NCBI RefSeq assembly: GCF_026810445.1
Contig: NZ_CP113949.1
Span: forward strand, 434,001 to 498,000
Source of the DNA: Pseudomonas sp. BSw22131
Lineage (GTDB): Bacteria > Pseudomonadota > Gammaproteobacteria > Pseudomonadales > Pseudomonadaceae
Direction of reading: 5' to 3'
Length of the DNA stretch: 64,000 bases
The position numbers and the translations under genes were made by a program. Every line of letters begins with the position of its first letter. Within the stretch, counting starts at the first letter, position 1. The notes below the pieces were generated by a model that made no database searches, had not been told where the DNA came from, and saw only the letters and a program-made list of their open reading frames with translations. Shown here one piece after another: positions 50,471-59,566 of the stretch.

Positions 50471-50962
50471 ATGACTGATCAACCCAACACCGGTGCCGTC
50501 TCCAACGATGAAGGCCCACAGTTCTCGTTGCAGCGCATCTACGTGCGCGACTTGTCCTTCGAAGCGCCGAAAAGCCCGGCGATCTTCCGTCAGGAGTGGA
50601 CGCCAAACGTCAGCCTGGACCTGAACACCCGCCAGAAGCAGCTCGAAAATGACTTCTACGAAGTTGTGCTGACCCTGTCGGTTGAAGTGAAGAATGGCGA
50701 AGAGATCGCCTTCATCGCTGAAGTGCAGCAGGCGGGCATCTTCCTGATCAAAGGTCTTGATCAGGCGTCCATGAGCCACACCCTGGGCGCGTTCTGCCCT
50801 AACATCCTGTTCCCTTACGCACGTGAAACCATCGACAGCCTGGTTGTTCGCGGTTCGTTCCCTGCGCTGATGCTGGCTCCGGTCAACTTCGACGCCCTGT
50901 ACGCGCAAGAGCTGCAGCGCATGCAGGAAGCTGGCGAAACCCCGACGCCGACTGTTCAGTAA
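50471..50962 (+). CDS. secB: Protein-export chaperone SecB
   Basis: A 163-residue protein: [22 protein letters not shown] at the start, then [27 protein letters not shown], and the C-terminal [32 protein letters not shown]. SecB keeps preproteins unfolded and brings them to SecA. It follows grxC by 39 bases with its own AGAAGGA site. A strong terminator follows. Confidence 0.97.
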   Translation: MTDQPNTGAVSNDEGPQFSLQRIYVRDLSFEAPKSPAIFRQEWTPNVSLDLNTRQKQLENDFYEVVLTLSVEVKNGEEIAFIAEVQQAGIFLIKGLDQASMSHTLGAFCPNILFPYARETIDSLVVRGSFPALMLAPVNFDALYAQELQRMQEAGETPTPTVQ

Positions 50963-50978
50963 GCGTTCGCCGCTGCAT

Positions 50979-51007
50979 AAAAAAGCGCCTCTTGTGGGCG
51001 CTTTTTT
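50979..51007 (+). terminator. Terminator after secB
   Basis: AAAAAAGCGCC / GGGCGCTTTTTT arms with loop TCTTGT, 16 bases after the secB stop. T-runs on both strands make it bidirectional. Confidence 0.92.
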
Positions 51008-51018
51008 GTGGGTGCTGA

Positions 51019-51102
51019 AGGAGCGCGCTTGCCGCGATAACGTAGGCACATCCAACTTCGATGGTGTCTGACACGACGCCATCGCGGGCAAGCGCGCTCC
51101 TA
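51019..51102. repeat. REPIN (AGGAGCGCGCTTGCC type)
   Basis: GGAGCGCGCTTGCCGCGAT and the inverse CATCGCGGGCAAGCGCGCTCC enclose a short spacer between secB and the convergent trmL. Confidence 0.85.
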
Positions 51103-51118
51103 CAGTGGGTGGCGATGT

Positions 51119-51574
51119 TTATTTGAACCCCAGCTGGCGCCATCCCTCGTAAACCGCCACCGCCACGGTGTTGGACAGGTTCAGGCTGCGGCAACCCTCA
51201 CGCATGGGTAATCTCAGGCGTTGATCGCTGGTCAGTGCATCCAGCACATCGGCTGGCAGGCCACGGCTTTCCGGGCCGAACAGGAACGCATCGCCTTCGG
51301 CAAATTGCGCATCGTGAAAGACGCGCGAGCCCTTTGTGGTAAAAGCAAACAGGCGCGGATGCCCGATGCTTTCAAGGCAGCTGGCGAGGTCGGCGTGGCG
51401 ATGAAGCGTGGCGTATTCGTGGTAGTCGAGCCCGGCCCGACGCAGGCGCTTGTCGTCCAGCTCGAAGCCCAGCGGCTCGATCAAATGCAGGTTGCAGCCA
51501 CTGTTGGCGCACAGCCTGATGATGTTGCCGGTATTCGGTGGAATTTCTGGTTGAAAAAGGATCACGTGAAACAT
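51119..51574 (-). CDS. trmL: tRNA (cytidine/uridine-34-2'-O)-methyltransferase
   Basis: A 151-residue SPOUT methyltransferase from the ATG at 51572-51574. Features: FHVILFQPEIPPNTGNIIRLCAN, PLGFELDDKRLRRAGLDY, FGPESRGLP and LPMREGCRSLNLSNTVAVAVYEGWRQ, which form the knotted SAM-binding end. It methylates the wobble ribose of tRNA-Leu species. A frame extended 85 codons upstream is an artefact of the divergent gene. E. coli has trmL in the same neighbourhood as secB. Confidence 0.95.
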   Translation of the reverse strand: MFHVILFQPEIPPNTGNIIRLCANSGCNLHLIEPLGFELDDKRLRRAGLDYHEYATLHRHADLASCLESIGHPRLFAFTTKGSRVFHDAQFAEGDAFLFGPESRGLPADVLDALTSDQRLRLPMREGCRSLNLSNTVAVAVYEGWRQLGFK

Positions 51575-51599
51575 GCACGGCTCCGAGCGAAAGGACGGG

Positions 51600-52013
51600 A
51601 TGCATTCTACCCCTGAAGACGACCCAAGACCGAAGCTCTGGCCGAAGGTTTTAGGGTCGATTGCAATCGTCGGCTTTATGGTGGGTTTGATGATCGGGCG
51701 GATCACTACGCCCGACCCGACCCGATTGCAGCAGGTCGAGACCACCACCAACGGCCTTGTGCTTTGGTTCAACAACGAGCCGCAGCTGCATGGCGAGCAC
51801 ATCGACGGCGCGGTGGCGCTGTTGTTCAACGCCGAAGGTCAACCGCAGCGGGGTGAGTTGAAGCTTGAGGGGCGTGATGTGCGCTGGAGGGTGCAACGAA
51901 GTGACAAGGGGTTGTTGCTGAACCTGCTGGCGGCCCGCCCGTTACACGGCGACTGGCACGGTGTAACTGAGGGCGGGCGCTGGAGACTGCAAATCAGTCT
52001 CCGAGAGGAATAA
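51600..52013 (+). CDS. Conserved hypothetical membrane-anchored protein
   Basis: A 137-residue protein from ATG 51600 (an earlier ATG at 51573 is possible). One N-terminal transmembrane segment (about 15-33, VLGSIAIVGFMVGLMIGRI) is followed by a small periplasmic domain with strands (VETTTNGLVLWFNNEPQLHGEHIDGAVALLF in part). No family is recognised. It is divergent from trmL with overlapping starts or a gap of 25 bases. Confidence 0.75.
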   Translation: MHSTPEDDPRPKLWPKVLGSIAIVGFMVGLMIGRITTPDPTRLQQVETTTNGLVLWFNNEPQLHGEHIDGAVALLFNAEGQPQRGELKLEGRDVRWRVQRSDKGLLLNLLAARPLHGDWHGVTEGGRWRLQISLREE

Positions 52014-53137
52014 AAGAGGGGAATCCCCGGCCTGCCTGTACCAAGGTCCCCAAAACTGGAATTACTTTATGTATTGCAGAGCGCGTGCCAGTTTTGCGAA
52101 ACAGGCGCGCGAAAGCTTCACAAAACTCTGAAAAGTCCCGTCTGACGCGCTTCGCGCAGCCTGCGATGCGCGAATGGCGTTCGCTTGCGCCCCGATTGTT
52201 TTCGAATCTGTGTGTCTTTCTGATCAATTTTGCACGCTCTTCGCGCACTTTTGCCCAATCAGTGACCAAAGTGATGCACGTTGAGAAACAACGTCGATGG
52301 CTTCTCACCTCTCACCTCTCACCCGGCAACGCTCAAGGCTGCTTAGCCAAAAAGTTGGGTTCTATAGAGGTGAGGGCTGACCTACAAGTGGACCTTTGCA
52401 GGTTGAGCGCTGCAGCGCCTGATGAAGAAGCCATGACTGAACAGCGATTTTTATGGTTTTTGCGTTGGGTCAGGTCAAGTTAAAGGCCGTTCATCTGATT
52501 GTCACAAATTGAAAATAGGATCAGCGCGGGCAGTCCATCGGTTGATGTCTTGCCGCAGTGAAATGCCCTGTTTGCGGACTGTTCGGGTTCATGTCTTACG
52601 GTCTCGAAGACAGGTACTCAGCGCGCAGACTGAAAAAGTTCAATTTTCAGGAAAATATTTTGTCGAGGGTGGCAACTGGTACCTCGACAGGGTTGCAACT
52701 GTAATAAAACTGCACGCCTACGAATAAAAATATTGTTTATCAAGGAGTTGGACGAGCACTTGTGACGTCGTTTCGCAAGTTTTCCGTGACCGGCCGGTCA
52801 GGGGGGGAGTTGTACGACGTGCCAAAACCAATCGATCTGACGAGCGGCGTTGAAATATTTTTTGGGAATTACGTAATCAGGCCGATACACTCCGCAACGG
52901 AAGGCTGAAATGGCTTGTGACAGGTGTCTGTTTTGACTAAAAGCAGAACATTTAAGCCTTTTTAGGATTAAGGGGTGTGTCTTACCTTGCAGCCAGCTGT
53001 ACACGCGGTCTAGTCAATTAGTCTTGAGGCCATTGACTCTCTGAGTCGGGTCCAGCGCTAATCGCGCATCTTTGGTTTTGAGCCTTTCGTTCAAACCCTG
53101 GAAATACAAAAATTAGATTCATGAGGAGCGAAACGCA
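52014..53137. other. 1.1-kb region without a supported gene
   Basis: Frames of up to 132 codons exist (for example 52085-52483) but have no family likeness, no good start site and unusual composition. The stretch becomes AT-rich towards the porin gene. It contains the tandem CACCTCT units near 52308-52322 and the palindrome at 52787-52800. Promoter and leader of the porin gene should be in the last 200 bases. A small RNA is possible but I cannot name one. Confidence 0.5.
52787..52800. repeat. Perfect 14-bp palindrome
   Basis: TGACCGGCCGGTCA is its own reverse complement. It lies about 340 bases before the porin gene, in an otherwise featureless region; an operator is possible. Confidence 0.4.
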
Positions 53138-54535
53138 ATGAAGAAGTCCACCCTGGCCTTGGCCGTATCTGTAGGTGTATTGGCCACTCAGGCTGGTGCC
53201 GCTGGTTTCCTGGAAGACAGCAAGGCAACCGTCAGTTCCCGTACCATGTATTTCGAAAACGACCTGCGTGAAGGCGTTCGTGCTCAAGATCAGCGCGAAA
53301 CGGCTACTGGTCTGCTGTTCAACTTCATCTCCGGCTACACCCTAGGCACCGTTGGCTTTGGTCTGGATGTACAGAGCATGGTTGGCGTTCATCTGGGCGG
53401 CGGTATCGATCACCACAACACGACCACCACTAACTCCTTCTTCCCGACTGACACCGACGGCTCGTCGGTTGACAGCTGGAACCGCACTGGCGCAAACGCC
53501 AAGGCCAAGTTCTCGAAGACCGAGCTGAAAGTCGGTACTGCTCTGCAGCCTAACCTGCCGATCCTGGTATCGAACGATGGTCGTCTGCTGCCACAAAGCT
53601 TCACCGGCGGCACGATTCAGTCGAAAGAAATCGACAACGTGACCTTCAACGCCGGCAAGCTGGAGCATCAGGCTGCTCGTGCTTCGAGCAACTACTCGGG
53701 TCTGTCGGTCAACGGCGCAACCCAGGACTCCAACAACTTCATGTTCGCGGGCGCTGACTGGAAGGTCACCAAAGACCTGACCTTGCAGGCTTACCACTCG
53801 CAACTGGAAGATTTCTACAAGCAGACTTTCCTGGGCCTGGTACACGTCTTCCCGATCGCTGACGACCAGTCGTTCAAGACTGACCTGCGTTACTTCGACA
53901 GCAGCTCCGATGGCAAGAACGGTCAGGCCGCTACTGGCTACCGCTTCAACAACAACGGTGGCTACGCCAAGAACGCTGGCGAAGTGGACAACAAGACCTG
54001 GTCCGCCATGTTCACCTACACCCTGGGTGGCCATGCACTGATGGTCGGCCATCAGAGCGTGAGCGACGACGGCGGCATGGTCTGGTTGAACCAGGGCAGC
54101 GTCACCAAGAACGGCCTTGCTTCTTCGGCTACCAACCACAGCGATGGCCAGGGCGGTTCGAGCTTCTACCTGTTCACCGACAGCATGATCGGTCAATTCG
54201 CCCGTGCTGGCGAAGACACCAACTTCGGTCAGTACTCTTATGACTTCGCACGCCTGGGCGTCCCAGGCCTGAAAGCTGCGATTGCGTACCTGCACGGTAC
54301 CAACATCAAGGCTACCAGCGGTGCATCGGGTGTTGGTGACAGCTCCGAGTGGGAACGTGACATGCGTATCGACTACGTGTTCCAGGACGGTCCTCTGAAA
54401 GGCTTCGGCGCTACCCTGCGTCGTGCCAACTACCGTTCGGACTTCGACAACCACGGTACCGCTGCACAGAACACCCGCATCTCCGACGCCGATCAGACCC
54501 GTCTGATTTTCAACTACACCTACGCTTTCAAATAA
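53138..54535 (+). CDS. OprD-family outer-membrane porin
   Basis: A 465-residue porin with signal peptide (KKSTLALAVSVGVLATQAGA) and an 18-strand barrel pattern of alternating residues. OprD traits: GFLEDSKATVSSRTMYFENDLRE at the start, TGLLFNFISGYTLGTVGFGLDVQSMVGVHL in part, LQPNLPILVSNDGRLLPQSFTGG (about 130-152) and C-terminal RLIFNYTYAFK with terminal Phe-containing strand. OprD (Occ) channels take up basic amino acids or aromatic/carboxylic acids; the specificity cannot be told. ATG 53138 follows GAGGAGCGAAA. Strong codon bias suggests high expression. Confidence 0.92.
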   Translation: MKKSTLALAVSVGVLATQAGAAGFLEDSKATVSSRTMYFENDLREGVRAQDQRETATGLLFNFISGYTLGTVGFGLDVQSMVGVHLGGGIDHHNTTTTNSFFPTDTDGSSVDSWNRTGANAKAKFSKTELKVGTALQPNLPILVSNDGRLLPQSFTGGTIQSKEIDNVTFNAGKLEHQAARASSNYSGLSVNGATQDSNNFMFAGADWKVTKDLTLQAYHSQLEDFYKQTFLGLVHVFPIADDQSFKTDLRYFDSSSDGKNGQAATGYRFNNNGGYAKNAGEVDNKTWSAMFTYTLGGHALMVGHQSVSDDGGMVWLNQGSVTKNGLASSATNHSDGQGGSSFYLFTDSMIGQFARAGEDTNFGQYSYDFARLGVPGLKAAIAYLHGTNIKATSGASGVGDSSEWERDMRIDYVFQDGPLKGFGATLRRANYRSDFDNHGTAAQNTRISDADQTRLIFNYTYAFK

Positions 54536-54558
54536 GCCGGTTGAGTTGAGTCAAAAAG

Positions 54559-54584
54559 AGCCTCGCTTCGTGCGGGGCTTTTTT
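54559..54584 (+). terminator. Terminator after the OprD-family porin
   Basis: AGCCTCGC / GCGGGGCT stem (one G-U) with loop TTCGT and a run of six T. It lies 24 bases after the stop. Confidence 0.9.
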
Positions 54585-54681
54585 ATACCTCCAAGAAATA
54601 GAATCATCGCTATTTATTCTTTTTCTTCTTGGTCGCCACAGTGCACAGTGGTGCCATAACTCAAGCCAAAGGAGCCACAAA

Positions 54682-55320
54682 ATGGGTATCAAACTTGGCG
54701 ATATTGCCCCGGATTTCGAGCAGGATTCCAGCGAAGGACCTATCAAGTTTCATGAATGGCTGGGCAGCAGTTGGGGCGTCTTGTTTTCCCATCCCGCTGA
54801 CTTCACGCCCGTCTGCACCACCGAGCTGGGCTTCACCGCCAAGCTCAAGGGCGAGTTCGACAAGCGCGGCGTGAAGGCCATCGCGCTGTCGGTTGATCCG
54901 GTCGATTCCCATATCAGGTGGATCGAGGACATCAACAGCACGCAAAACACCACGGTGAACTTCCCGATCCTGGCGGACGCTGATCGCAAAGTATCGGACC
55001 TGTACGACCTGATCCATCCCAATGCCAATGACACGCTGACTGTGCGCTCGTTGTTCGTGATCGATCCGAACAAGAAGGTGCGGCTGACCATCACCTACCC
55101 GGCCAGTACCGGTCGCAATTTTCACGAGATCCTGCGGGTAATCGACTCGCTGCAGCTGACCGACAGCCACAAGGTTGCGACCCCAGCCAACTGGCAGGAC
55201 GGCGACGACGTTGTGATCGTGCCTTCTATCAAGGATGAAGAAGAGATCAAGCAACGCTTCCCCAAAGGCTACAAGGCTGTCACGCCCTATTTGCGCCTGA
55301 CGCCACAGCCTAATCGCTGA
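54682..55320 (+). CDS. lsfA: 1-Cys peroxiredoxin (LsfA-like)
   Basis: A 212-residue Prx6-type peroxiredoxin with the active Cys45 in HPADFTPVCTTELG and the long C-terminal dimer domain (FPKGYKAVTPYLRLTPQP). The resolving Cys of 2-Cys enzymes is absent. LsfA reduces hydroperoxides and in Pseudomonas is found with the alkanesulfonate (ssu) genes and induced by sulfate starvation. It is followed 355 bases later by ssuA, across a REPIN. Confidence 0.92.
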   Translation: MGIKLGDIAPDFEQDSSEGPIKFHEWLGSSWGVLFSHPADFTPVCTTELGFTAKLKGEFDKRGVKAIALSVDPVDSHIRWIEDINSTQNTTVNFPILADADRKVSDLYDLIHPNANDTLTVRSLFVIDPNKKVRLTITYPASTGRNFHEILRVIDSLQLTDSHKVATPANWQDGDDVVIVPSIKDEEEIKQRFPKGYKAVTPYLRLTPQPNR

Positions 55321-55675
55321 TCAGCAGATTCAACCACGATATTCGGGCCGATTCGTCGGCCCTTTTTTTCGTCTGGGATTTGTTGCCACAAGCGCAAAGC
55401 CGTGGGAGGGAGCTTGCTCGCGAAGGCTTTATTTCAAACGCGGGGCAAATTATGGATGTACTGGCCTCTCCACTAGCAAGCTCCCTCCCACATCGAAATC
55501 TATTATTTCCTTTAGTGCTAAACAAATGAATAAATGAGATTTATAGGAATAAAAAACTCCTGTTATGGTCTGTCCGTCCTGACGAGTTCGTCGGCAATAA
55601 ATCCCCTACAACACCTTACTTGTCCGCCATCGGTCGAGCAGGTGCCACCTGATAGCTACAGCAAAGGAGCGTGCC
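55321..55675. other. Gap between lsfA and ssuA
   Basis: A 355-base gap containing a REPIN and, near its right end, the probable ssuA promoter. No gene fits here. In other pseudomonads ssuE would be found at about this place; nothing like it is seen. Confidence 0.5.
55402..55491. repeat. REPIN (GTGGGAGGGAGC type)
   Basis: GTGGGAGGGAGCTTGCTCGCGA and the inverse TAGCAAGCTCCCTCCCAC face each other; same type as the unit at 39979. Confidence 0.85.
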
Positions 55676-56641
55676 ATGCGCACTGTCATTTTGCGTCAAA
55701 GCCTGGTCGCTCTGTTTGCCGCGGCAGTTTCCTTTGGCGTTGTTCTTCAAGCTCAAGCCGACACGCTACGTATCGGTTATCAAAAATACGGCACGCTGGT
55801 GCTGCTCAAAGCCAAAGGCTCTCTGGAACAGAAACTCGCTGACCAGGGCGTACAAGTGCAATGGACCGAATTCCCCGGCGGCCCTCAATTGCTGGAAGGG
55901 CTGAACGTAGGCTCCATCGACTTCGGCGTCACCGGCGAAACGCCTCCGGTATTCGCTCAGGCAGCAGGCGCAGACTTGTTGTACGTCGCCTCCGAGCCGC
56001 CAGCTCCGACCAGTGAAGCGATTCTTGTCCCGAAAGACTCGCCCATCAGCTCGGTTAAGGACCTCAAAGGCAAGAAAGTCGTCCTGAACAAGGGCTCCAA
56101 CGTCCACTACCTGTTGGTGCGTGCGCTGGAAGAGGCTGGCCTGAAATACACCGATATCCAGACCGTATTCCTGCCGCCGGCCGATGCGCGTGCTGCATTC
56201 GAGCGCGGCAGTGTTGACGCATGGGTGATCTGGGATCCGTACCAGGCCGCAGCCGAGCAGCAATTGCAGGCACGTACCTTGCGAAACGGCACCGGCATCG
56301 TCGACAACAACCAGTTTTATCTGGCGACCAAACCCTACGCGCAGCAGCATCCCAAAGTGATCCAGACGCTGGTCGAGGAAGTGCGCGCAGTCGGCGAATG
56401 GTCCAAGGCCAATCCCGAGGAAGTGACCCAGCAGGTCGCGCCGTTGTTGGGTTTGCCTGAAGACATCACCCGCCTTGCGGTCAAGCGCCAAGGCTACGGT
56501 GCACGTTTCATAACGCCTGAAACCGTCGCCGCGCAGCAGAAAATTGCCGACACGTTCTACCAGCTCAAGTTGATCCCCAAACCGCTCAGCATCGCCGATG
56601 TGATCTGGACGCCTCCCACTGCTGTTGCGAAAGCGCAGTAA
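55676..56641 (+). CDS. ssuA: Sulfonate ABC transporter binding protein
   Basis: A 321-residue periplasmic protein with signal peptide (ending LQAQA-DT). SsuA-like traits: LRIGYQKYGTLVLLKAKGSLEQKL, VQWTEFPGGPQLLEGLNVGSIDFGVTGETPPVFAQAAGA in part, VLNKGSNVHYLLVRALEEAGL and VDAWVIWDPYQAAAE. It binds alkanesulfonates as sulfur sources. The following genes are permease, ATPase and a Mop-type protein; the monooxygenase ssuD and reductase ssuE are not beside it. Confidence 0.92.
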   Translation: MRTVILRQSLVALFAAAVSFGVVLQAQADTLRIGYQKYGTLVLLKAKGSLEQKLADQGVQVQWTEFPGGPQLLEGLNVGSIDFGVTGETPPVFAQAAGADLLYVASEPPAPTSEAILVPKDSPISSVKDLKGKKVVLNKGSNVHYLLVRALEEAGLKYTDIQTVFLPPADARAAFERGSVDAWVIWDPYQAAAEQQLQARTLRNGTGIVDNNQFYLATKPYAQQHPKVIQTLVEEVRAVGEWSKANPEEVTQQVAPLLGLPEDITRLAVKRQGYGARFITPETVAAQQKIADTFYQLKLIPKPLSIADVIWTPPTAVAKAQ

Positions 56642-56668
56642 GCCCCGGCTTTGAGAGGAGACAACTCC

Positions 56669-57457
56669 ATGAGCGTAGAAAAGATTTCTCACAGACTGGC
56701 GCCCTGGCTGCTTCCGGTCTTGCTGTTGGCGGTGTGGCAACTGGCGGTCAGTGCCGGTGGGTTGTCGACGCGTATTCTTCCGGCCCCCAGCGCCGTGATT
56801 GAAGCCGGCGTGAATCTGGTTCGCAGCGGCGAAATCTGGACGCATTTGGCAATCAGCGGCTGGCGTGCCGGGGTTGGCTTTGCCATCGGCGGTGGGATCG
56901 GCCTGGCACTGGGCTTCATCACCGGTCTGTCTAAGTGGGGCGAGCGCTTGCTGGACAGCTCGGTGCAGATGATCCGCAACGTGCCGCACCTGGCCTTGAT
57001 CCCGCTGGTGATCCTCTGGTTCGGCATTGATGAGACCGCCAAGGTGTTTCTGGTGGCACTCGGCACACTGTTCCCGATTTACCTGAATACGTACCACGGC
57101 ATCCGCAACATTGATCCGGCCCTGGTAGAGATGTCCCGCAGCTATGGCATGTCTGGTTTTCGGCTGTTCTGGCACGTGATATTGCCAGGCGCCATGCCGT
57201 CGATTCTGGTGGGTGTGCGTTTTGCGCTCGGCTTCATGTGGTTGACGCTGATCGTCGCGGAAACCATCTCCGCCAGCTCCGGCATTGGCTATCTGGCCAT
57301 GAACGCCCGGGAGTTTCTGCAGACCGACGTTGTGGTGCTGGCAATCGTTTTGTACGCCGTGCTCGGCAAACTGGCGGACCTCGCGGCGCGGGGTCTGGAG
57401 CGGGTCTGCCTGCGTTGGCACCCGGCGTATCAAGTGGCTAAAGGTGGTGCGGCATGA
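56669..57457 (+). CDS. ssuC: Sulfonate ABC transporter permease
   Basis: A 262-residue permease from ATG 56669 (GAGAGGAG upstream). Six helices are predicted, with the EAA loop [34 protein letters not shown] (about 150-180, shown in part) and the [14 protein letters not shown]-terminus of SsuC. It overlaps ssuB by four bases. In most ssu clusters ssuD stands between ssuA and ssuC; here only 27 bases separate the two. Confidence 0.92.
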   Translation: MSVEKISHRLAPWLLPVLLLAVWQLAVSAGGLSTRILPAPSAVIEAGVNLVRSGEIWTHLAISGWRAGVGFAIGGGIGLALGFITGLSKWGERLLDSSVQMIRNVPHLALIPLVILWFGIDETAKVFLVALGTLFPIYLNTYHGIRNIDPALVEMSRSYGMSGFRLFWHVILPGAMPSILVGVRFALGFMWLTLIVAETISASSGIGYLAMNAREFLQTDVVVLAIVLYAVLGKLADLAARGLERVCLRWHPAYQVAKGGAA

Positions 57458-58263
57458 ACAATCTTCAACAACCGGCGAACCTGTTACGCGGCATCCCGTT
57501 AAAGGTGCGCAATCTGAAGAAAACCTTCGCCGTGCGGGAAGTCCTGAAAGACATCGACCTGCACATTCCGGCTGGTCAGTTTGTGGCCGTGGTCGGGCGC
57601 AGTGGTTGTGGCAAAAGCACGTTACTGCGCCTGTTGGCCGGGCTCGACAAACCTACCTCCGGGCAACTGCTGGCAGGCTCGGCTGCGCTGGCCGATGCGC
57701 GAGAAGACACACGGTTGATGTTCCAAGAGGCGCGGTTGCTGCCCTGGAAAAAAGTCATCGATAACGTTGGGCTGGGGCTCAGTGGCGACTGGCGTTCAAA
57801 AGCCCTTGAAGCGCTTGAAGCGGTTGGCCTGGCCGAGCGCGCCAATGAGTGGCCGGCTGCGCTGTCCGGCGGGCAAAAACAACGTGTTGCCCTGGCCCGT
57901 GCGCTGATTCATCGACCGCGCCTGCTGTTGCTCGACGAACCGCTTGGGGCGCTGGACGCACTGACCCGTATCGAAATGCAGCAGTTGATCGAGCGTCTGT
58001 GGCAGCAACACGGCTTTACGGTGTTGCTGGTGACCCACGACGTGAGCGAAGCGGTGGCGATTGCCGATCGCGTATTGCTGATCGAGGACGGCGAAATTGG
58101 CCTCGACCTGCTGATCGATCTGCCGCGGCCTCGAGCTCGCGGCTCTTATCGCCTGGCTGCACTGGAAACCGAAGTCCTCAATCGTGTGCTGTCGATCCCC
58201 GGATCGCCGCCAGAACCCGAACCCTTTTCACCGTTGCCCACGCAATTGCGCTGGGCCAATTAA
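57454..58263 (+). CDS. ssuB: Sulfonate ABC transporter ATPase
   Basis: A 269-residue ATPase. Walker [10 protein letters not shown] (about 48-56), Q-loop [10 protein letters not shown], signature [17 protein letters not shown], Walker [17 protein letters not shown] and switch VTHDVSEAV are intact; the SsuB/TauB-type short Q-loop helix is present. It drives uptake through SsuC. Start overlaps ssuC stop as ATGA. Confidence 0.93.
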   Translation: MNNLQQPANLLRGIPLKVRNLKKTFAVREVLKDIDLHIPAGQFVAVVGRSGCGKSTLLRLLAGLDKPTSGQLLAGSAALADAREDTRLMFQEARLLPWKKVIDNVGLGLSGDWRSKALEALEAVGLAERANEWPAALSGGQKQRVALARALIHRPRLLLLDEPLGALDALTRIEMQQLIERLWQQHGFTVLLVTHDVSEAVAIADRVLLIEDGEIGLDLLIDLPRPRARGSYRLAALETEVLNRVLSIPGSPPEPEPFSPLPTQLRWAN

Positions 58264-58313
58264 CCATGGCGCCATCTGGCGTCGGACACTGATCCCAAAC
58301 AGGAAGCCTCATC

Positions 58314-58529
58314 ATGACTATCAAAGCCATCAACGTGCGTAACCAGTTCAAAGGCACCATCAAGGAAATCGTCTTCGGTGACGTGCTCTCGGAAATCGAC
58401 GTGCAAACCGCATCGGGCGTCGTTACTTCGGTCATCACCACTCGCTCCGTCAAAGAGCTGGAACTGGTGGTTGGCAGCGAAGTGATCGCGTTCGTGAAGT
58501 CCACCGAGGTATCGATCGCCAAGTTGTAA
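58314..58529 (+). CDS. ssuF: TOBE/Mop-domain molybdopterin-binding protein
   Basis: A 71-residue single TOBE (Mop) domain: MTIKAINVRNQFKGTIKEIVFGDVLSEIDVQTASGVVTSVITTRSVKELELVVGSEV in part. In pseudomonads ssuF, of this kind, ends the ssu operon and is needed for use of aromatic sulfonate esters, as I recall. It may bind molybdate or another oxyanion. A terminator follows at once. Confidence 0.88.
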   Translation: MTIKAINVRNQFKGTIKEIVFGDVLSEIDVQTASGVVTSVITTRSVKELELVVGSEVIAFVKSTEVSIAKL

Positions 58530-58548
58530 TCGGTGCATCACCCTCAGC

Positions 58549-58579
58549 CCCGAAGCGCGCAAGCCCTTCGGGTTTTTTT
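58549..58579 (+). terminator. Terminator after ssuF
   Basis: CCCGAA / TTCGGG arms and seven T's, 20 bases after the ssuF stop; end of the ssu operon. Confidence 0.85.
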
Positions 58580-58598
58580 GTGTATTTCGCGGCGCTGC

Positions 58599-58802
58599 GG
58601 TCCTCTTTAGAGCCAACTTGTTGGCGAAAGGCTGACTGCGTTACGCCTGACACGGCGCCTCGCGAACAAGTTCGCTCCTACAGGGACAGCGTTTGCCTAG
58701 CGGTCTTTTGTAGGAGCCAACTTGTTGGCGAAAGGCTGACTGCGTTATGCCTGACACGCCGCCTCGCGAACAAGTTCGCTCCTACAGTGGCAGCGTTTGC
58801 TT
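58599..58802. repeat. Tandem duplication of a ~100-bp REPIN unit
   Basis: Two nearly identical units (about 58599-58697 and 58701-58802), each with GAGCCAACTTGTTGGCGAA at the left and TTCGCGAAC-type arm ending CAAGTTCGCTCCTACAG at the right, followed by GGCAGCGTTTGC-like sequence. The right end of the second unit contains the stop codon and last codons of the TetR gene; the first unit has a copy of those bases. The duplicated piece therefore included the 3' end of that gene. Confidence 0.85.
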
Positions 58803-59420
58803 GGGGAGATACGGCGGCAGGTACAGGCTCAGATAGGCATCAAACACGCGCATGCCTTCCTCTGCCATGCGTTCGGTGATTTCGTCATGCAGTTGCACTG
58901 AGCGTGCGTATACCCGGTCGGCCAGTTCAATGGCCAAGGCGAATACGTCGACGTCATCGGGCAGGGCGGGCAACTGGAAATGCCGGTCGAAGAGTGCGTG
59001 CATGAGATTGCCCAGCTCTATGTCGTGCTGGCGGTCTGCCTGGGTGACTTCCGTCAGTCCGTGTTGCGCCAGGATCAGTTGCTGAGCGGCCGCGTCTTGT
59101 TTGTAGATGTCCAGCATGCGCGTCTCGACCAGTCGCGACAGGTCACGCCAGCCGTTCAAGGCTGCGTGCTCGATGGGCTGCTCCAGACTCTCGCGAAAGG
59201 CTGCGTGTACGTCGGCGGTCAGCGCCTCCAGCAACGCCGGAACGCTGGCGAAAAAGTGATAGACCGAAGACGGCGGAATCCCTGCGCGCTCGGCCACGCT
59301 GTAGATCGACAGGCTTGCCACACCTTCTGCCGCCAGCAACGCGCGCGCTGCATCGTGGATCGAATCGATCCGTGCCTGACTGCGTGCGCGAGGTTTGCGA
59401 GGAGGGGCGAGGCGGGTCAT
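58782..59420 (-). CDS. TetR-family transcriptional regulator
   Basis: A 212-residue regulator from the ATG at 59418-59420. The N-terminal helix-turn-helix is IHDAARALLAAEGVASLSIYSVAERAGIPPSSVYHFFASVPALLEAL (about 20-65, in part). The C-terminal ligand domain has no recognisable specificity. The stop codon TAG lies in the conserved GTAGGAGCGAAC end of the neighbouring REP, so the repeat forms the end of the gene. It could control the convergent neighbours or genes elsewhere. Confidence 0.88.
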   Translation of the reverse strand: MTRLAPPRKPRARSQARIDSIHDAARALLAAEGVASLSIYSVAERAGIPPSSVYHFFASVPALLEALTADVHAAFRESLEQPIEHAALNGWRDLSRLVETRMLDIYKQDAAAQQLILAQHGLTEVTQADRQHDIELGNLMHALFDRHFQLPALPDDVDVFALAIELADRVYARSVQLHDEITERMAEEGMRVFDAYLSLYLPPYLPKQTLPL

Positions 59421-59480
59421 CGAAGCATCTCTGAGGCGCGGGGTTGGGGGATTGTACAGCGGTGTCCGAGATGAAGCCTT

Positions 59481-59566
59481 GCGAGCAAGCTCCCTCCCAC
59501 TTATTTTGTAATCAACCGGGCGTACCGGGGTGACAGACAAGTTTTGTGGGAGGGGGCTTGCTCGCG
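59481..59566. repeat. REP pair, inverted orientation
   Basis: GCGAGCAAGCTCCCTCCCAC (59481-59500) and GTGGGAGGGGGCTTGCTCGC (59546-59565) are inverse copies, facing opposite to the other units in the window. The pair lies between TetR and spuI. Confidence 0.8.

Noticed and set aside
52085..52483. A 132-codon frame before the porin gene
   Set aside because: No family likeness, no ribosome binding site and many rare residues for this region; not accepted as a gene.
55766..57433. A 555-codon minus-strand frame opposite ssuA and ssuC
   Set aside because: It is an antisense shadow caused by GC-rich third positions; the composition is rich in His, Gln and Arg without any domain, and both sense genes are clear.
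39979..59566. Repeated palindromes as a possible CRISPR array
   Set aside because: The repeats are dispersed, inverted pairs typical of REP/REPIN elements and have no regular spacers or cas genes.
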